DNA of 64,000 bases from the NCBI GenBank assembly GCA_964614945.1, contig CAZTNW010000001.1:434001-498000 (forward strand), read 5' to 3'. Both the position numbers and the translations under genes were made by a program. Below are positions 1 through 8,539 of this stretch, one piece after another. The notes under the pieces were generated by a model. The model worked only from the letters and a program-made list of their open reading frames with translations. It did not search any database and was not told where the DNA came from. Within the stretch, counting starts at the first letter, position 1. Each line of letters starts with the position of its first letter. Source of the DNA: CAZTNW01 sp964614945. Its GTDB lineage: Bacteria; Caldisericota; JANLFM01.

Positions 1-836
1 GTGCTGGCTGTGGCCAGTCCCTCGCGGCCAGGCTTGTCCTTAATGCCACAGGACCCAACGTGATTGTGGCTAACGCCACCGGGTGCTTAGAAGTCTTCTC
101 TTCCAACTATCCTCAATCTGCCTGGGAAATTCCCTGGATTCACTCCCTGTTCGAGAATGCTCCTGCTGTAGCCTCGGGCATCGAGGCTGCTCTCAAGGCG
201 CTCGGGCGTGAGGAAGAAGCCAAGGTGATCGCCCAGGGAGGCGACGGTGGGTTTGCTGATATTGGCTTCGGTGCTCTCTCCGGCGCATTGGAGAGGGGGC
301 ACAACATCCTGTTCATCGTCTACGATAATGAAGCTTACATGAATACCGGGATACAGAGATCCGGCCTCACACCCTTTAATGCCTCCACGACCACCAGTCC
401 TGCAGGAAAGTGTTCCTGGGGAAACGTCACGAACAAAAAGCCGCTGGTCGATATCGCTGCGGCACACGGGATTCCCTACTCTGCGGTAGCTTCGGTGGCT
501 TATTTCCGCGACCTGGAGAAAAAGGTGAAGAAAGCCATGAGTATCCAGGGGCCAAAATTCCTCCAGATTCACGTGCCCTGTCCCCTGGGCTGGGGTTATG
601 ATACTTCCCTGACAATCAAGGTCGGCCGCCTGGCGGTCCAGACCGGCCTCTACCCACTGTATGAGATAGAAAATGGGGTATTGACTTCGATGAAAATTCA
701 ACCTCCTCCCGTGGAGGAATATCTCAAGGCACAGAGTCGCTTCCGCCATCTCTTTCGTCCGGGAGGAGAGGAGGAATTGCTCAAGATACAGGCGATTGCC
801 GACTTTAACATTCAGAAGTACAAGCTGGCGGGGTGA
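1..836 (+). CDS. porB: 2-oxoacid (pyruvate):ferredoxin oxidoreductase beta subunit, 5' partial
   Basis: The reading frame is open from base 3, so the true start lies left of the window. The first visible residues read AGCGQSLAARLVLNATG, matching the N-terminal PGCG segment of PorB-type subunits that helps bind an Fe-S cluster. The thiamine-diphosphate motif GDGGFADIGF lies about 60 residues after base 60 and is followed by the family block YDNEAYMNTGIQRSG. The enzyme oxidatively decarboxylates pyruvate (or another 2-oxoacid) to acyl-CoA and reduces ferredoxin in the cytoplasm of anaerobes. Alpha, gamma and delta subunits would be upstream. The stop overlaps the ATG of the deformylase gene (TGATG). 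Pyruvate as substrate is the likeliest but is not proven by the sequence. Confidence 0.9.
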   Translation, partial: AGCGQSLAARLVLNATGPNVIVANATGCLEVFSSNYPQSAWEIPWIHSLFENAPAVASGIEAALKALGREEEAKVIAQGGDGGFADIGFGALSGALERGHNILFIVYDNEAYMNTGIQRSGLTPFNASTTTSPAGKCSWGNVTNKKPLVDIAAAHGIPYSAVASVAYFRDLEKKVKKAMSIQGPKFLQIHVPCPLGWGYDTSLTIKVGRLAVQTGLYPLYEIENGVLTSMKIQPPPVEEYLKAQSRFRHLFRPGGEEELLKIQAIADFNIQKYKLAG

Positions 837-1385
837 TGAAGGACGAAAATCCTCCGTTTCCCACATCCGATTCTACGTAAAAAAGCCAGGGCCCTGAAGG
901 AAATCGGCCCCGGAACAAGAGGGCTGATCGAGGCAATGATAGAGACCTTGCATTCCGCCGATCCGCCGGGAGTAGGCCTGGCCGCGCCCCAGGTTGGTAT
1001 TTCTGAACAAATCATCGTCGTAGATATCGGAGAAGGTCCCATTGTTTTAATTAATCCGCGCATAATCGCTAGCAAGGGAAAGCAATTAGGAAAGGAGGGT
1101 TGCCTTTGCGTACCAGGTCTTTACGCGGAGGTGGAGCGGGCGGAGTGGGTGGAAGTTAAAGGCCTGAATAAAGAGGGTAAACCGGTAGAATATGAGAGCC
1201 ACGACCTGCTCGCTCGCGTATTTCAACATGAAATCGATCATCTATCCGGCCTTTTATTCATCGACAAGGTTACCGACTGGGAAAATATAGAGACTACGGA
1301 ATACTTCCAGATCACACCTGAATTGGAGAAAATCATTAGGGGGGAGGCCAATGCTGGCATCAGAGGTCCAGCAAGTCGGGCTTAA
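836..1385 (+). CDS. def: Peptide deformylase, start region frameshifted
   Basis: Removes the formyl group from nascent protein N-termini. All three metal-site motifs are present: GVGLAAPQ, EGCLC and HEIDH. The family N-terminus (ILRFPHPILRKKA) is encoded from about base 849, but no ATG, GTG or TTG precedes it in that frame; the first in-frame ATG is at 936, inside the conserved domain. An ATG at 836 overlaps the porB stop as TGATG and would give a normal M-R-T-K-I-L-R start if one A at 839-840 were absent. I therefore annotate from 836 with a one-base insertion near 839. The 3' end overlaps the MoxR gene by 35 bases. Confidence 0.85.
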
Positions 1386-2298
1386 AGTCACCGAGAATGT
1401 CGAGCGGGTAGTTGTCGGGAAGCGCGATATAATAGTTTTTGCTCTGGCAGCGATCATGGCAGGCGGGCACATCCTGATGGAGGACGTCCCCGGTGTAGGT
1501 AAGACAATCCTCTGCCGCTCTCTCGCCCGCTCCTTTGGTTGCACCTTCAAGCGCCTTCAGTTCACCCCCGACCTCCTTCCTACAGATATCACCGGCCTTT
1601 CCGTTTACAATCTGCGTAACCAGGAATTCGAGTTCCATCCCGGTCCCATCTTCTCCCATTTCCTTCTCGTCGACGAAATCAACCGCGCCACCCCCAAGAC
1701 CCAATCCGCCCTGCTTGAGGCCATGGGGGAAAGGCAGACCACTGTCGATGGAGTAACTTACCCCCTGAATGAGCCTTTTGTGGTTCTTGCTACTCAGAAT
1801 CCGATTGAGTATGAGGGCACCTTTCCTTTACCGGAGGCACAGGTGGATCGCTTCTTAATTCGCCTGCGGATGGGCTATCCAATAGAATCGCAGGAGATCT
1901 CCATGCTGGAAAGATTGCGGATCTCTCATCCCATTTACAGCCTAGAACCTGTATCGAGCGGCGAGGAATTGCTTGCGGCTATACGCGCCACGAAGGAGGT
2001 CACTGTCGATCAGACAGTGCTCTCCTACATCGTCAACATCGCCGCCGCCACCCGTCAGCATTTAGATGTCTACTTGGGAGTGAGCCCGCGGGCGAGCCTG
2101 GCCCTACTCCAACTGAGCCAAGGTTTAGCAGTCCTGGAAGGACGTGACTACGCGCTGCCCGATGATGTCAAAAAGGCAACCATGGTCGTTTTCCCCCATC
2201 GCTTGATCCTGAGAACCGAAGCTCGGCTGAGAGGAGAAACAGGAGAATCCGTAATGGAAGAGGTGCTTCTTTCCGTGCCCGTGCCCTTAAGCACCTAA
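1351..2298 (+). CDS. MoxR-family AAA+ ATPase
   Basis: A 315-residue AAA+ ATPase of the MoxR/RavA group, chaperone-like ATPases thought to help metal insertion or assembly of other proteins. Walker A is GVGKT near residue 50, Walker B is LLVDEINRA near residue 105, and the family block ATQNPIEYEG followed by LPEAQVDRF is intact. Length is normal for a stand-alone MoxR. A strong purine-rich ribosome site (1339-1347) precedes the ATG. MoxR genes usually sit beside a DUF58 (vWA-like) and a transglutaminase gene; here the next gene is on the other strand, so the usual partner is missing from this locus. Target unknown. Confidence 0.88.
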   Translation: MLASEVQQVGLKVTENVERVVVGKRDIIVFALAAIMAGGHILMEDVPGVGKTILCRSLARSFGCTFKRLQFTPDLLPTDITGLSVYNLRNQEFEFHPGPIFSHFLLVDEINRATPKTQSALLEAMGERQTTVDGVTYPLNEPFVVLATQNPIEYEGTFPLPEAQVDRFLIRLRMGYPIESQEISMLERLRISHPIYSLEPVSSGEELLAAIRATKEVTVDQTVLSYIVNIAAATRQHLDVYLGVSPRASLALLQLSQGLAVLEGRDYALPDDVKKATMVVFPHRLILRTEARLRGETGESVMEEVLLSVPVPLST

Positions 2299-2319
2299 TC
2301 TCCCTTTCCTCTCTCTCCC

Positions 2320-3141
2320 TCAGGAACTTGCCAGGGCTTCTTTCAGCATCAGGGCATCCTCTTCCAGATTAGGACTCTCACAGATCAAACGCCCAGCGGT
2401 TTCGCGCTCGCACAATGCCTGAATTAAAAATCTATAGGGGAAATCCGACTCTCCTAAATTAATGTGCATTCGCTCTCCCTTCTTCGAGTAAAAGATGCCC
2501 GAGATGTGAAGATGTAGTTCCTTGAGGGCACTCTCGCCCAATCTCCTTCGGACATCATCCAGGTGGGCAAGAAAATCTCTCTTGCTCTGATAGGGCTTGC
2601 GCGCATGGAGGTGAGAGAAATCCAGGCAGGGCTTCAAGCCCGAGAGCTCAGCGCAAAGCCGCAGGGTTTCCTCGAGGGAGCCGAATTGGCTCGCTTTGCC
2701 CGTCGTCTCCGGCCGAAGATGAAGGGAGATCCCTCTTTCGTCCAGCTCTCCTAAAACCATCTTCAGCTCTCTCTTGATCTCCTCGAAGGTTTCGTCGGGT
2801 GGATCGCCCTGGTAGAAACCTGGATGAAAGACGACGTCTGTAGCCCCGCAGAGTGACCCGATATGAGCGGCCAGGATGAGCCTCGCTCGGGAAGCAATTC
2901 TCTTCTCCTTGTCCCGCGAATTCAAATTTATGTAATAAGGAGCATGCACCGAAAGCCTGATCTTCCGCACACTAGCTTCCTCTCTCACTAGACTGGCCAT
3001 TTCCTCGCCTATGGAAACACGATGAACGAACTCGATTTCCAGGCAATCGAGACCGAGCTCGTTCAATTTAGCCAGACCGGCAATGGTGGATCTGCCTGTT
3101 GCGGAACGGGGAACACCTGCTGTGCCGAAAGACCAACTCAT
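2320..3141 (-). CDS. Endonuclease IV-like TIM-barrel protein (AP endonuclease family 2)
   Basis: A 273-residue protein of the xylose-isomerase-like/endonuclease IV fold. Expected metal-ligand blocks appear in order: SVHAPY, VVFHPG, LRPETTGK, CLDFSHLHA, LHLHISG and ICESP. Endonuclease IV uses a three-zinc site built from such His, Asp and Glu residues to cut DNA 5' of abasic sites. The DxHxH segment of classical Nfo is altered here to GERMHINLGES, so a variant repair nuclease or a sugar-isomerase-like enzyme remains possible. It is transcribed divergently from lipA with about 66 bases between them. No clear ribosome site precedes the ATG. Confidence 0.75.
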   Translation of the reverse strand: MSWSFGTAGVPRSATGRSTIAGLAKLNELGLDCLEIEFVHRVSIGEEMASLVREEASVRKIRLSVHAPYYINLNSRDKEKRIASRARLILAAHIGSLCGATDVVFHPGFYQGDPPDETFEEIKRELKMVLGELDERGISLHLRPETTGKASQFGSLEETLRLCAELSGLKPCLDFSHLHARKPYQSKRDFLAHLDDVRRRLGESALKELHLHISGIFYSKKGERMHINLGESDFPYRFLIQALCERETAGRLICESPNLEEDALMLKEALASS

Positions 3142-3207
3142 GGGACGATTCTATCACGAACCCTCTTATTCCTGGCGGAAGGGTGAAAAAAGGCTTAAAC
3201 TTAAGCG

Positions 3208-4071
3208 ATGAAAGAAAGAGGACGACTTCCTCACTGGCTCAAAGTGCGACAACCCTGGGGTCCCGAAGTAGAGAGAACACGAAAGGTTTTGCACGACTTG
3301 CGGCTGAATACGGTTTGTCGCGAAGCGCACTGTCCGAACGTAGGGGAATGCTTTACGCGAGGCACGGCCACTTTCATGATTCTCGGCAATCGATGTACGA
3401 GGGACTGTCGTTTCTGTTCGGTAAAGCATGGAATGCCTTCCCCGCCCGATGAAGAGGAACCCCGAAGGCTTGCTGAGGCTGTTGCGGCGATGGGGATCAG
3501 ACACGCAGTGATTACCTCGGTGACAAGGGATGACCTTGCCGACGGCGGAGCACGATATTTCTCCCTTTCTATCGAAGCCATTCGAAAGAGGAGCCCAGGG
3601 ACGACTGTCGAGGTGCTTGTTCCAGATTTCAAGGGAGAGAGGGAGGCTCTCAAAGTGGTCATCCAGGCCAGGCCGGATATTATTGCCCATAACGTGGAAA
3701 CCGTGCCTCGCCTCTATGGAGAAGTCAGGCCCCAGGCCCTATATCCCCGCTCTCTCTGGCTCCTGAAACTCTCAAGGGAACTGTTTCACCCTGCTATTGG
3801 CGTGAAGTCCGGTTTCATGGTGGGATTAGGAGAGACTGCGGAGGAAATCCGAACCCTTCTTGCGGACCTGCGAGAGCACGGGGTGGAGATCGTGACTATC
3901 GGCCAGTACCTTAGGCCCCGCCTGGACCTGCTGCCGGTCCAAAAGTTTTATCGGCCCGAGGAGTTTGACCAACTGAAAGAAATAGCTCGTTCTTCAGGCA
4001 TCGCGCGAGTGGAGAGCGGGCCGTTCGTACGCAGTTCCTATCACGCAGAAAGGCAATTCTGCAATGAATAA
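3208..4071 (+). CDS. lipA: Lipoyl synthase (radical SAM)
   Basis: Inserts two sulfurs into protein-bound octanoyl groups to make the lipoyl cofactor. The auxiliary-cluster cysteines are C37, C42 and C48 (CREAHC, then C in GEC), and the radical-SAM CxxxCxxC cluster is C63, C67 and C70. The C-terminal RSSYHA motif that caps the auxiliary cluster is present. At 287 residues the length is typical. No lipB or lipoate ligase is next to it. The stop overlaps the start of the downstream corrinoid adenosyltransferase by 8 bases, so the two are co-transcribed. Confidence 0.96.
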   Translation: MKERGRLPHWLKVRQPWGPEVERTRKVLHDLRLNTVCREAHCPNVGECFTRGTATFMILGNRCTRDCRFCSVKHGMPSPPDEEEPRRLAEAVAAMGIRHAVITSVTRDDLADGGARYFSLSIEAIRKRSPGTTVEVLVPDFKGEREALKVVIQARPDIIAHNVETVPRLYGEVRPQALYPRSLWLLKLSRELFHPAIGVKSGFMVGLGETAEEIRTLLADLREHGVEIVTIGQYLRPRLDLLPVQKFYRPEEFDQLKEIARSSGIARVESGPFVRSSYHAERQFCNE

Positions 4072-4597
4072 AAAAACTAAAGGTCTCATTTTGATATTTA
4101 CCGGAACGGGAAAGGGAAAAACAACCGCTGCTCTGGGGCTTGCTCTGCGAGCAATCGGGCACAAAATGAGGGTCCTCATGATCCAGTTCATTAAAAGCGC
4201 GAGAAGCGGTGAGCACATCGCTGCCCGGCTTCTGCAGCCAGAACTGAAGATTCTCTCGCTGGGACGAGGTTTCGTCTATCCCGAGCGCCAGGAAGAATTA
4301 AAAGCGCATCAGCAGGCCGCGAGAGAGGCGCTGGCTTTAGCCCAAAAGCATATGCTTTCTGGCGACTACCAGGTCTTGATCTTAGATGAGATTTTCCCGG
4401 CTTTATCTCTCGGGTTGTTATCGCTTGAAGACCTCCTCAATTTTATCGAGGAGAAGCCCCCCGGGCTGCATCTTGTCCTCACAGGCAGAGGCGCTCCGGC
4501 AGAGATAGCGGCGCTGGCTGACACCGTATCTGAGATAACGGAGATCAAACACGCTTACAGTTCCGGGGTTCCCGCGCAGAAAGGAATTGAATTTTAA
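4064..4597 (+). CDS. cobO: Cob(I)alamin adenosyltransferase, CobO/BtuR type
   Basis: Transfers the adenosyl group of ATP to cob(I)alamin to give adenosylcobalamin. The 177-residue protein has the P-loop GTGKGKTT at residues 14-21, the family segment MIQFIKSARSGE, and the LILDEI block around residue 105. This is the CobO/BtuR fold, distinct from PduO and EutT. It overlaps lipA by 8 bases. The C-terminus is a little short but complete for the family. Confidence 0.92.
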   Translation: MNKKTKGLILIFTGTGKGKTTAALGLALRAIGHKMRVLMIQFIKSARSGEHIAARLLQPELKILSLGRGFVYPERQEELKAHQQAAREALALAQKHMLSGDYQVLILDEIFPALSLGLLSLEDLLNFIEEKPPGLHLVLTGRGAPAEIAALADTVSEITEIKHAYSSGVPAQKGIEF

Positions 4598-4617
4598 ACC
4601 TCTCTCTGTGCTACAAT
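4587..4617 (+). promoter_or_regulatory. Possible promoter before the zinc-ribbon/SLH gene pair
   Basis: TTGAAT at 4587-4592 and TACAAT at 4612-4617 resemble -35 and -10 boxes, but the 19-base spacer is long. It lies at the end of cobO and 64 bases before the next start. Weak, composition-based call. Confidence 0.3.
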
Positions 4618-4680
4618 GCAGGGAAGGTAACTTCTTCATGGGATCGATTTAGTATTTGAGGAGGGTCGTCGAGCGGGTAT

Positions 4681-5241
4681 TTGCCGGGAAAGATCAGGTG
4701 TACCAACTGTGGTGCTGAGAACGAAGAGGATGGGGTTGTCTGCGTTCAATGTCGTAAAGCCCTTCCGCTCAAAATGGCCGACGCTCCCACATCGACTCGT
4801 GTCTGCCATTTTTGCGGAGCCTCAAATTTCTCCGATGCCGCTTTTTGCAACCGCTGTGGCTTTAAACTGCTCGAACTCTGTCCCCTCTGTGAAAGCAAAA
4901 ATCCCTTTGAGGCTGTAACCTGCTCTCATTGCGGTGCACCTCTCACCGCTGCGCGTGAACATCTTTCGCATTTAAGGAGAAGGCTGCGTCGCTACTCTGC
5001 GCAAGTCACACTTATCCTTGCTGGGATATTCTTCCTTTTAGTCCTGGTTTTCCTTTACTGGTGGTTGCTCGCAAAAATGATCTCGCAAACCTGGCTCCGA
5101 TTCCTGCCGCTTTTCGCCTTAATTTTAATTTTCTTCGTTCTCCTTCTCGCACTTTTCTCAGCCTATTACAATTGGAAGGAAGCAAAGAAAGAGGAGAGGC
5201 ATCTTGACCGAAGCCCCAGAAAGAGAAAAATAAAAATATGA
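4681..5241 (+). CDS. Double zinc-ribbon membrane protein
   Basis: A 186-residue protein with an N-terminal array of CxxC knuckles (CTNCGAENEE, CVQC, CHFCGASNFSDAAFCNRCG, CPLC, CSHCG) over residues 4-75, as in double zinc-ribbon (DZR) proteins, then two hydrophobic helices near residues 108-130 and 138-160 and a basic C-terminal tail. The only available start after an in-frame stop is TTG at 4681, with GAGGAGG about 15 bases upstream. It overlaps the SLH gene by 4 bases, suggesting an envelope-linked pair. Function unknown. Confidence 0.72.
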   Translation: MPGKIRCTNCGAENEEDGVVCVQCRKALPLKMADAPTSTRVCHFCGASNFSDAAFCNRCGFKLLELCPLCESKNPFEAVTCSHCGAPLTAAREHLSHLRRRLRRYSAQVTLILAGIFFLLVLVFLYWWLLAKMISQTWLRFLPLFALILIFFVLLLALFSAYYNWKEAKKEERHLDRSPRKRKIKI

Positions 5242-6446
5242 AAGAAAAAGTAATTGCTCCTATTCTCCTGATCGCTTTAATCCTGGTATTCGCCCTGCAT
5301 TCCCACACGATGGCGCAGACGGACGGGTTCAGCCTTTTCATTCTTCCTTCCGCCTTAGAGGTAAGACCATCCGGCTCCTATAGAGCCACCGTCTTCTTGT
5401 TCGGTGAAGAAACGGCCGATGTCCGGCTTAACGTGGCCTCAGTTCCCCGCGGCCTCACTGTACGCTTTATGCCGCAATCTCTTTCCGTTCCCGGGGTCTC
5501 CGTGCTTGAAATCCTCGCCAGTCCGGATTTCGTTCCCGGAGAATACTCCCTCGAAATTTCAGCTTCTGGTGGCTCTCACATCCAATTCGCTGTTCTTTCC
5601 CTCCGTCAGAAGAAAATTCTAGAGATAGGAATCTCAACCAGACAGTGCTGCAGCTGGCCCGGGGAAAAAGTAACTCTCGATCTCTTCGCTTACCACCTTA
5701 ACCCCCAACCCAATCTTGTCCTCTCCATCCCCGATCTTCCCGTCGGCTTAGAGTGCTCTTTTTCGCCGATGCATTTCCTCGGACCAGGTACCTCTACGTC
5801 TTCGTTCACGCTTTCCCCCGCTCTTTCATTCAAGCCGGGGCTTTATCAGCTCACCGTTTCCGCAATAGAAGGGAAACATTCCTCCCAGGCCAACCTCGAC
5901 TTCGCCGTGCTCTTTTTCGACACCAGGGAACATTGGGCGAAAGAATCAATTGCCTCTCTGTTGCTCCGGGGAGTTCTCGCCGGTTACCCGGATGGTGGTT
6001 TCCGTCCGGATGCTTCTCTCACGCGGGCTGAGTTTGCCAAAATTATCTCCCTCGGCTTCGACCTGCCCTCCAGACAGGGCGGGGCAAAAAGCTTTACCGA
6101 TCTGGAGCCTAATTTTTGGGCCGCTCCCTATATTGAAAGAGCCTGGAAAGCCGGTGTGGTCGAAGGCTTCCCCGATGGCTCCTTCCGGCCCAATGACCCG
6201 GTAAAACGGGCTGAGATAGCGGCGATGCTTTGTCGGGTATTCTCCTGGCCCTTAATCCCACAAAATACAGCCCCTACTTTCATAGACCTGGATTCGGCCC
6301 ACTGGGCTTTTGTCTATATAGAAACCGGGGCCTGGCAGGGAGCGTGGGATGGTTATCCCGACGGTGATTTTCGACCGGAAGCTCCTGCCACTCGAGGAGA
6401 AATTGCCAGCTTAATCGCCCCTCTGGTTACCAAGCCGGCAAATTGA
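5238..6446 (+). CDS. Secreted protein with three SLH domains
   Basis: 402 residues: a signal peptide (about residues 1-26), two beta-rich repeats of roughly 100 residues resembling NEW3/Ig-like modules, and three C-terminal S-layer-homology domains starting near residues 231, 288 and 354. Each SLH repeat carries the GYPDG or GFPDG plus FRP and TRAE/KRAE signature. SLH domains bind pyruvylated secondary cell-wall polymer; csaB, the pyruvyl transferase, is at 23.6 kb in this window, so the anchoring system is encoded here. Probably exported by Sec and retained at the cell wall; what the N-terminal part does is unknown. Confidence 0.88.
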   Translation: MKEKVIAPILLIALILVFALHSHTMAQTDGFSLFILPSALEVRPSGSYRATVFLFGEETADVRLNVASVPRGLTVRFMPQSLSVPGVSVLEILASPDFVPGEYSLEISASGGSHIQFAVLSLRQKKILEIGISTRQCCSWPGEKVTLDLFAYHLNPQPNLVLSIPDLPVGLECSFSPMHFLGPGTSTSSFTLSPALSFKPGLYQLTVSAIEGKHSSQANLDFAVLFFDTREHWAKESIASLLLRGVLAGYPDGGFRPDASLTRAEFAKIISLGFDLPSRQGGAKSFTDLEPNFWAAPYIERAWKAGVVEGFPDGSFRPNDPVKRAEIAAMLCRVFSWPLIPQNTAPTFIDLDSAHWAFVYIETGAWQGAWDGYPDGDFRPEAPATRGEIASLIAPLVTKPAN

Positions 6447-6478
6447 CAGGTCCTATCCCTTACTTTATATTCAGATCG

Positions 6479-6498
6479 TCCCCAGAGGGATTTTTTTT
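6479..6498 (+). terminator. Weak terminator after the SLH gene
   Basis: A 4-bp stem (TCCC with GGGA, loop CAGA) is followed directly by eight T residues at 6491-6498. The stem is short, so this is a tentative call, but its place between the SLH stop and tRNA-Pro fits. Confidence 0.35.
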
Positions 6499-6504
6499 AT
6501 CTGG

Positions 6505-6581
6505 CGGGGTGTGGCTCAGCTTGGTAGAGCGCTTGGTTCGGGACCAAGAGGTCGCCGGTTCAAATCCGGCCGCCCCGACCA
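6505..6581 (+). tRNA. tRNA-Pro (anticodon CGG)
   Basis: Full cloverleaf by eye: acceptor stem CGGGGTG (6505-6511) pairs with CGCCCCG (6571-6577); the anticodon arm CTTGG/CCAAG holds the loop TTCGGGA with anticodon CGG; the T-loop is TTCAAAT. The CCA end is encoded (6579-6581) and a T-run follows immediately. Confidence 0.96.
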
Positions 6582-6601
6582 TTTTTTTATAAGAGAAGTC
6601 A

Positions 6602-8074
6602 ATGCTAAAGAAAAAAGATACATCAGGAAATCAAATTCCCTTACTCGACGGGTTGCTTGCTTTTCTCGAAAAGGAGCAGACCCCTTTTCACGTTCCGGGA
6701 CACAAAGGAGGGAAATGCGCTCCTCTCCCTCTGCTTGAATTTCTCGGCCCGGCTGTCTTTCGCCTCGATCTGACGGAGATTGAGCCTCTCGACCATCTGG
6801 CCAACCCGGGAGGGATAATCAAACGGGCGATGGAGCTCGCGGCAAAAGCATTTAATGCTGACCAGACCTTTTTCCTTGTTAACGGTAGCACGGTCGGGGT
6901 GCTGACGATCATCCTGAGCATGGCCGCTCCAGGTGAAGAAATCCTCCTTTCCCGGGCATCACACCTCTCGGCCTGCGGCGGATTGATATTGAGCGGAGCT
7001 ATTCCGCGCTACGTCCGCCCAACCTTTCAAAAAGATTTTGGCTTCTGGCTCCCCCTCACCGCTTCAGAGCTGGAACAGAATTTGCTCGAAAACCCAGGAA
7101 CCAGGGCGGTCTTCCTCACCTCCCCCAACTACTATGGGGTATGTTCAAATTTAGAGGAGATTGTAAATCTCACTTCAGCCTGCAACCTTAAGGTGGGCGT
7201 CGACGAAGCCCACGGAGCCCACTTCCCGTTCCACCCCCTCTTTCCTCCAACGGCGATGGAGGCAGGAGTCGACCTATCCGTCCAAAGTGCACATAAAACC
7301 CTGAGCAGCTTTACCCAGTCTTCCTTTCTTCACTGGAAGGAGGGAAATATCCCCCTTAACTGTGTAAAATCTGCTCTGCGATTGCTCCAATCCACCTCCC
7401 CATCCTACCTGCTCTTGGTCTCTCTCGATGCCTCGCGCTGGCAGATGGAACAAAAGGGAGAGGAGTTTTTCCAAAAAGCCATTGAGCTTACGCAAGAAGC
7501 CAAAAAGGAGATAAACCGGATTCCAGGATTGCGAACATTAGAGGAAAAATATTTGGGACCTCAGAAGAGCTGGGGTCTCGATCCGATTAAGCTGACTATC
7601 AACCTGCACGAGGCCGGTTTTTCAGGTTTTCAAGCAGCACGTATTCTGAGAAAATGCGGAGTGGAGGTAGAGTTGGCGGACAGCTGGAATGTGTTGTGCC
7701 TGGTCACAGGCGGAGACAGTGAGGAAACGATTGAGCAACTGGTGGGATCCCTGCGCGATCTGCACAAATACGGGAACGAGCAGGTGGGGCATTCTCCTGA
7801 TTTAGAGATTCTGGAGCCGCCTTCCCTGCCCCACCAGGTTCTAACTCCGAGGGAAGCCTTCTTCTCCTCAAGCGAGGTGGTTCCCTTCAGGGAGGCCGAA
7901 GGAAGGATTTGTGCAGAAATCATCACACCCTACCCTCCTGGAGTTCCTATCCTTTGCCCGGGAGAGGAGATCAGCGCAGAATCGATTGAATACACATTAG
8001 AGATAAAAGAGTGTGGTGCAGAGATTCAAGGAGCGGAGGATTCTGAGTTAAGATGGGTAAGGGTGATTCAATGA
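6602..8074 (+). CDS. Orn/Lys/Arg decarboxylase family protein (PLP)
   Basis: A 490-residue PLP enzyme of the aspartate-aminotransferase-fold decarboxylase group (Bacillus SpeA type). Motifs seen are FHVPGHKGG near residue 32, DEAHGAHF, and the PLP lysine in SAHKTLSS at residue 232. It most likely decarboxylates arginine, lysine or ornithine for polyamine synthesis; substrate cannot be read from the sequence. It lacks the N-terminal wing domain of the large enterobacterial enzymes. It starts 20 bases after tRNA-Pro and opens a long co-directional gene run; its stop overlaps rpiB as ATGA. Confidence 0.88.
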   Translation: MLKKKDTSGNQIPLLDGLLAFLEKEQTPFHVPGHKGGKCAPLPLLEFLGPAVFRLDLTEIEPLDHLANPGGIIKRAMELAAKAFNADQTFFLVNGSTVGVLTIILSMAAPGEEILLSRASHLSACGGLILSGAIPRYVRPTFQKDFGFWLPLTASELEQNLLENPGTRAVFLTSPNYYGVCSNLEEIVNLTSACNLKVGVDEAHGAHFPFHPLFPPTAMEAGVDLSVQSAHKTLSSFTQSSFLHWKEGNIPLNCVKSALRLLQSTSPSYLLLVSLDASRWQMEQKGEEFFQKAIELTQEAKKEINRIPGLRTLEEKYLGPQKSWGLDPIKLTINLHEAGFSGFQAARILRKCGVEVELADSWNVLCLVTGGDSEETIEQLVGSLRDLHKYGNEQVGHSPDLEILEPPSLPHQVLTPREAFFSSSEVVPFREAEGRICAEIITPYPPGVPILCPGEEISAESIEYTLEIKECGAEIQGAEDSELRWVRVIQ

Positions 8075-8535
8075 AACTTGTCATCGGTGCCGACCATGGC
8101 GGTTATGACCTGAAAGAAAATTTGAAGCAGTTCCTGAATAAAAGAGGGTGCTCCGTACATGATGTGGGTACTTTCTCCAGAGAGCCTGTCGACTATCCAG
8201 ATCTGGCAGTTCTCGTTGCTCAGGCGGTGGCGAGAAAAGAATTCAATTTGGGGATTCTGATATGCACAACAGGAGTGGGGGTCTCCATCGCTGCGAATAA
8301 GGTGCGGGGTGTACGTGCAGCTCTTTGCCACGATTGTTTTCAGGCGGAAATGTCTCGTCAGCATAATCATGCCAATGTCCTCTGCCTGGGAGGAAAGGTC
8401 ATCGGGGTTAAACTGGCAGAGAAAATTGTGGAAACCTGGCTCGCTGCTGAGGAATCAACAGAGGAAAGGCACCTCCGTCGTTTGACGAAGATCGACACGC
8501 TGGAGGTCGGAGAAGAAGTGAGAAGAAAGGGGTAA
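8071..8535 (+). CDS. rpiB: Ribose 5-phosphate isomerase B
   Basis: Interconverts ribose 5-phosphate and ribulose 5-phosphate. The 154-residue protein begins MKLVIGADHGGYDLK and contains the RpiB/LacAB core CTTGVGVSIAANK with its active-site cysteine, plus RQHNHANVLCLGG. An ATG 18 bases upstream (8053) is in frame, but the conserved N-terminus and the ATGA overlap with the decarboxylase favour 8071. The rpiB-glyA-upp order is common in Gram-positive-type bacteria. Confidence 0.94.
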   Translation: MKLVIGADHGGYDLKENLKQFLNKRGCSVHDVGTFSREPVDYPDLAVLVAQAVARKEFNLGILICTTGVGVSIAANKVRGVRAALCHDCFQAEMSRQHNHANVLCLGGKVIGVKLAEKIVETWLAAEESTEERHLRRLTKIDTLEVGEEVRRKG

Positions 8536-8539
8536 AGGC

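Noticed and set aside
87..866. Long leftward open frame antisense to porB
   Set aside because: It mirrors the codon structure of porB, which has clear family motifs; no motif or ribosome site on the minus strand.
3166..3690. 174-residue leftward open frame antisense to lipA
   Set aside because: Covers the radical-SAM cysteine motifs of lipA on the other strand; lipA is certain.
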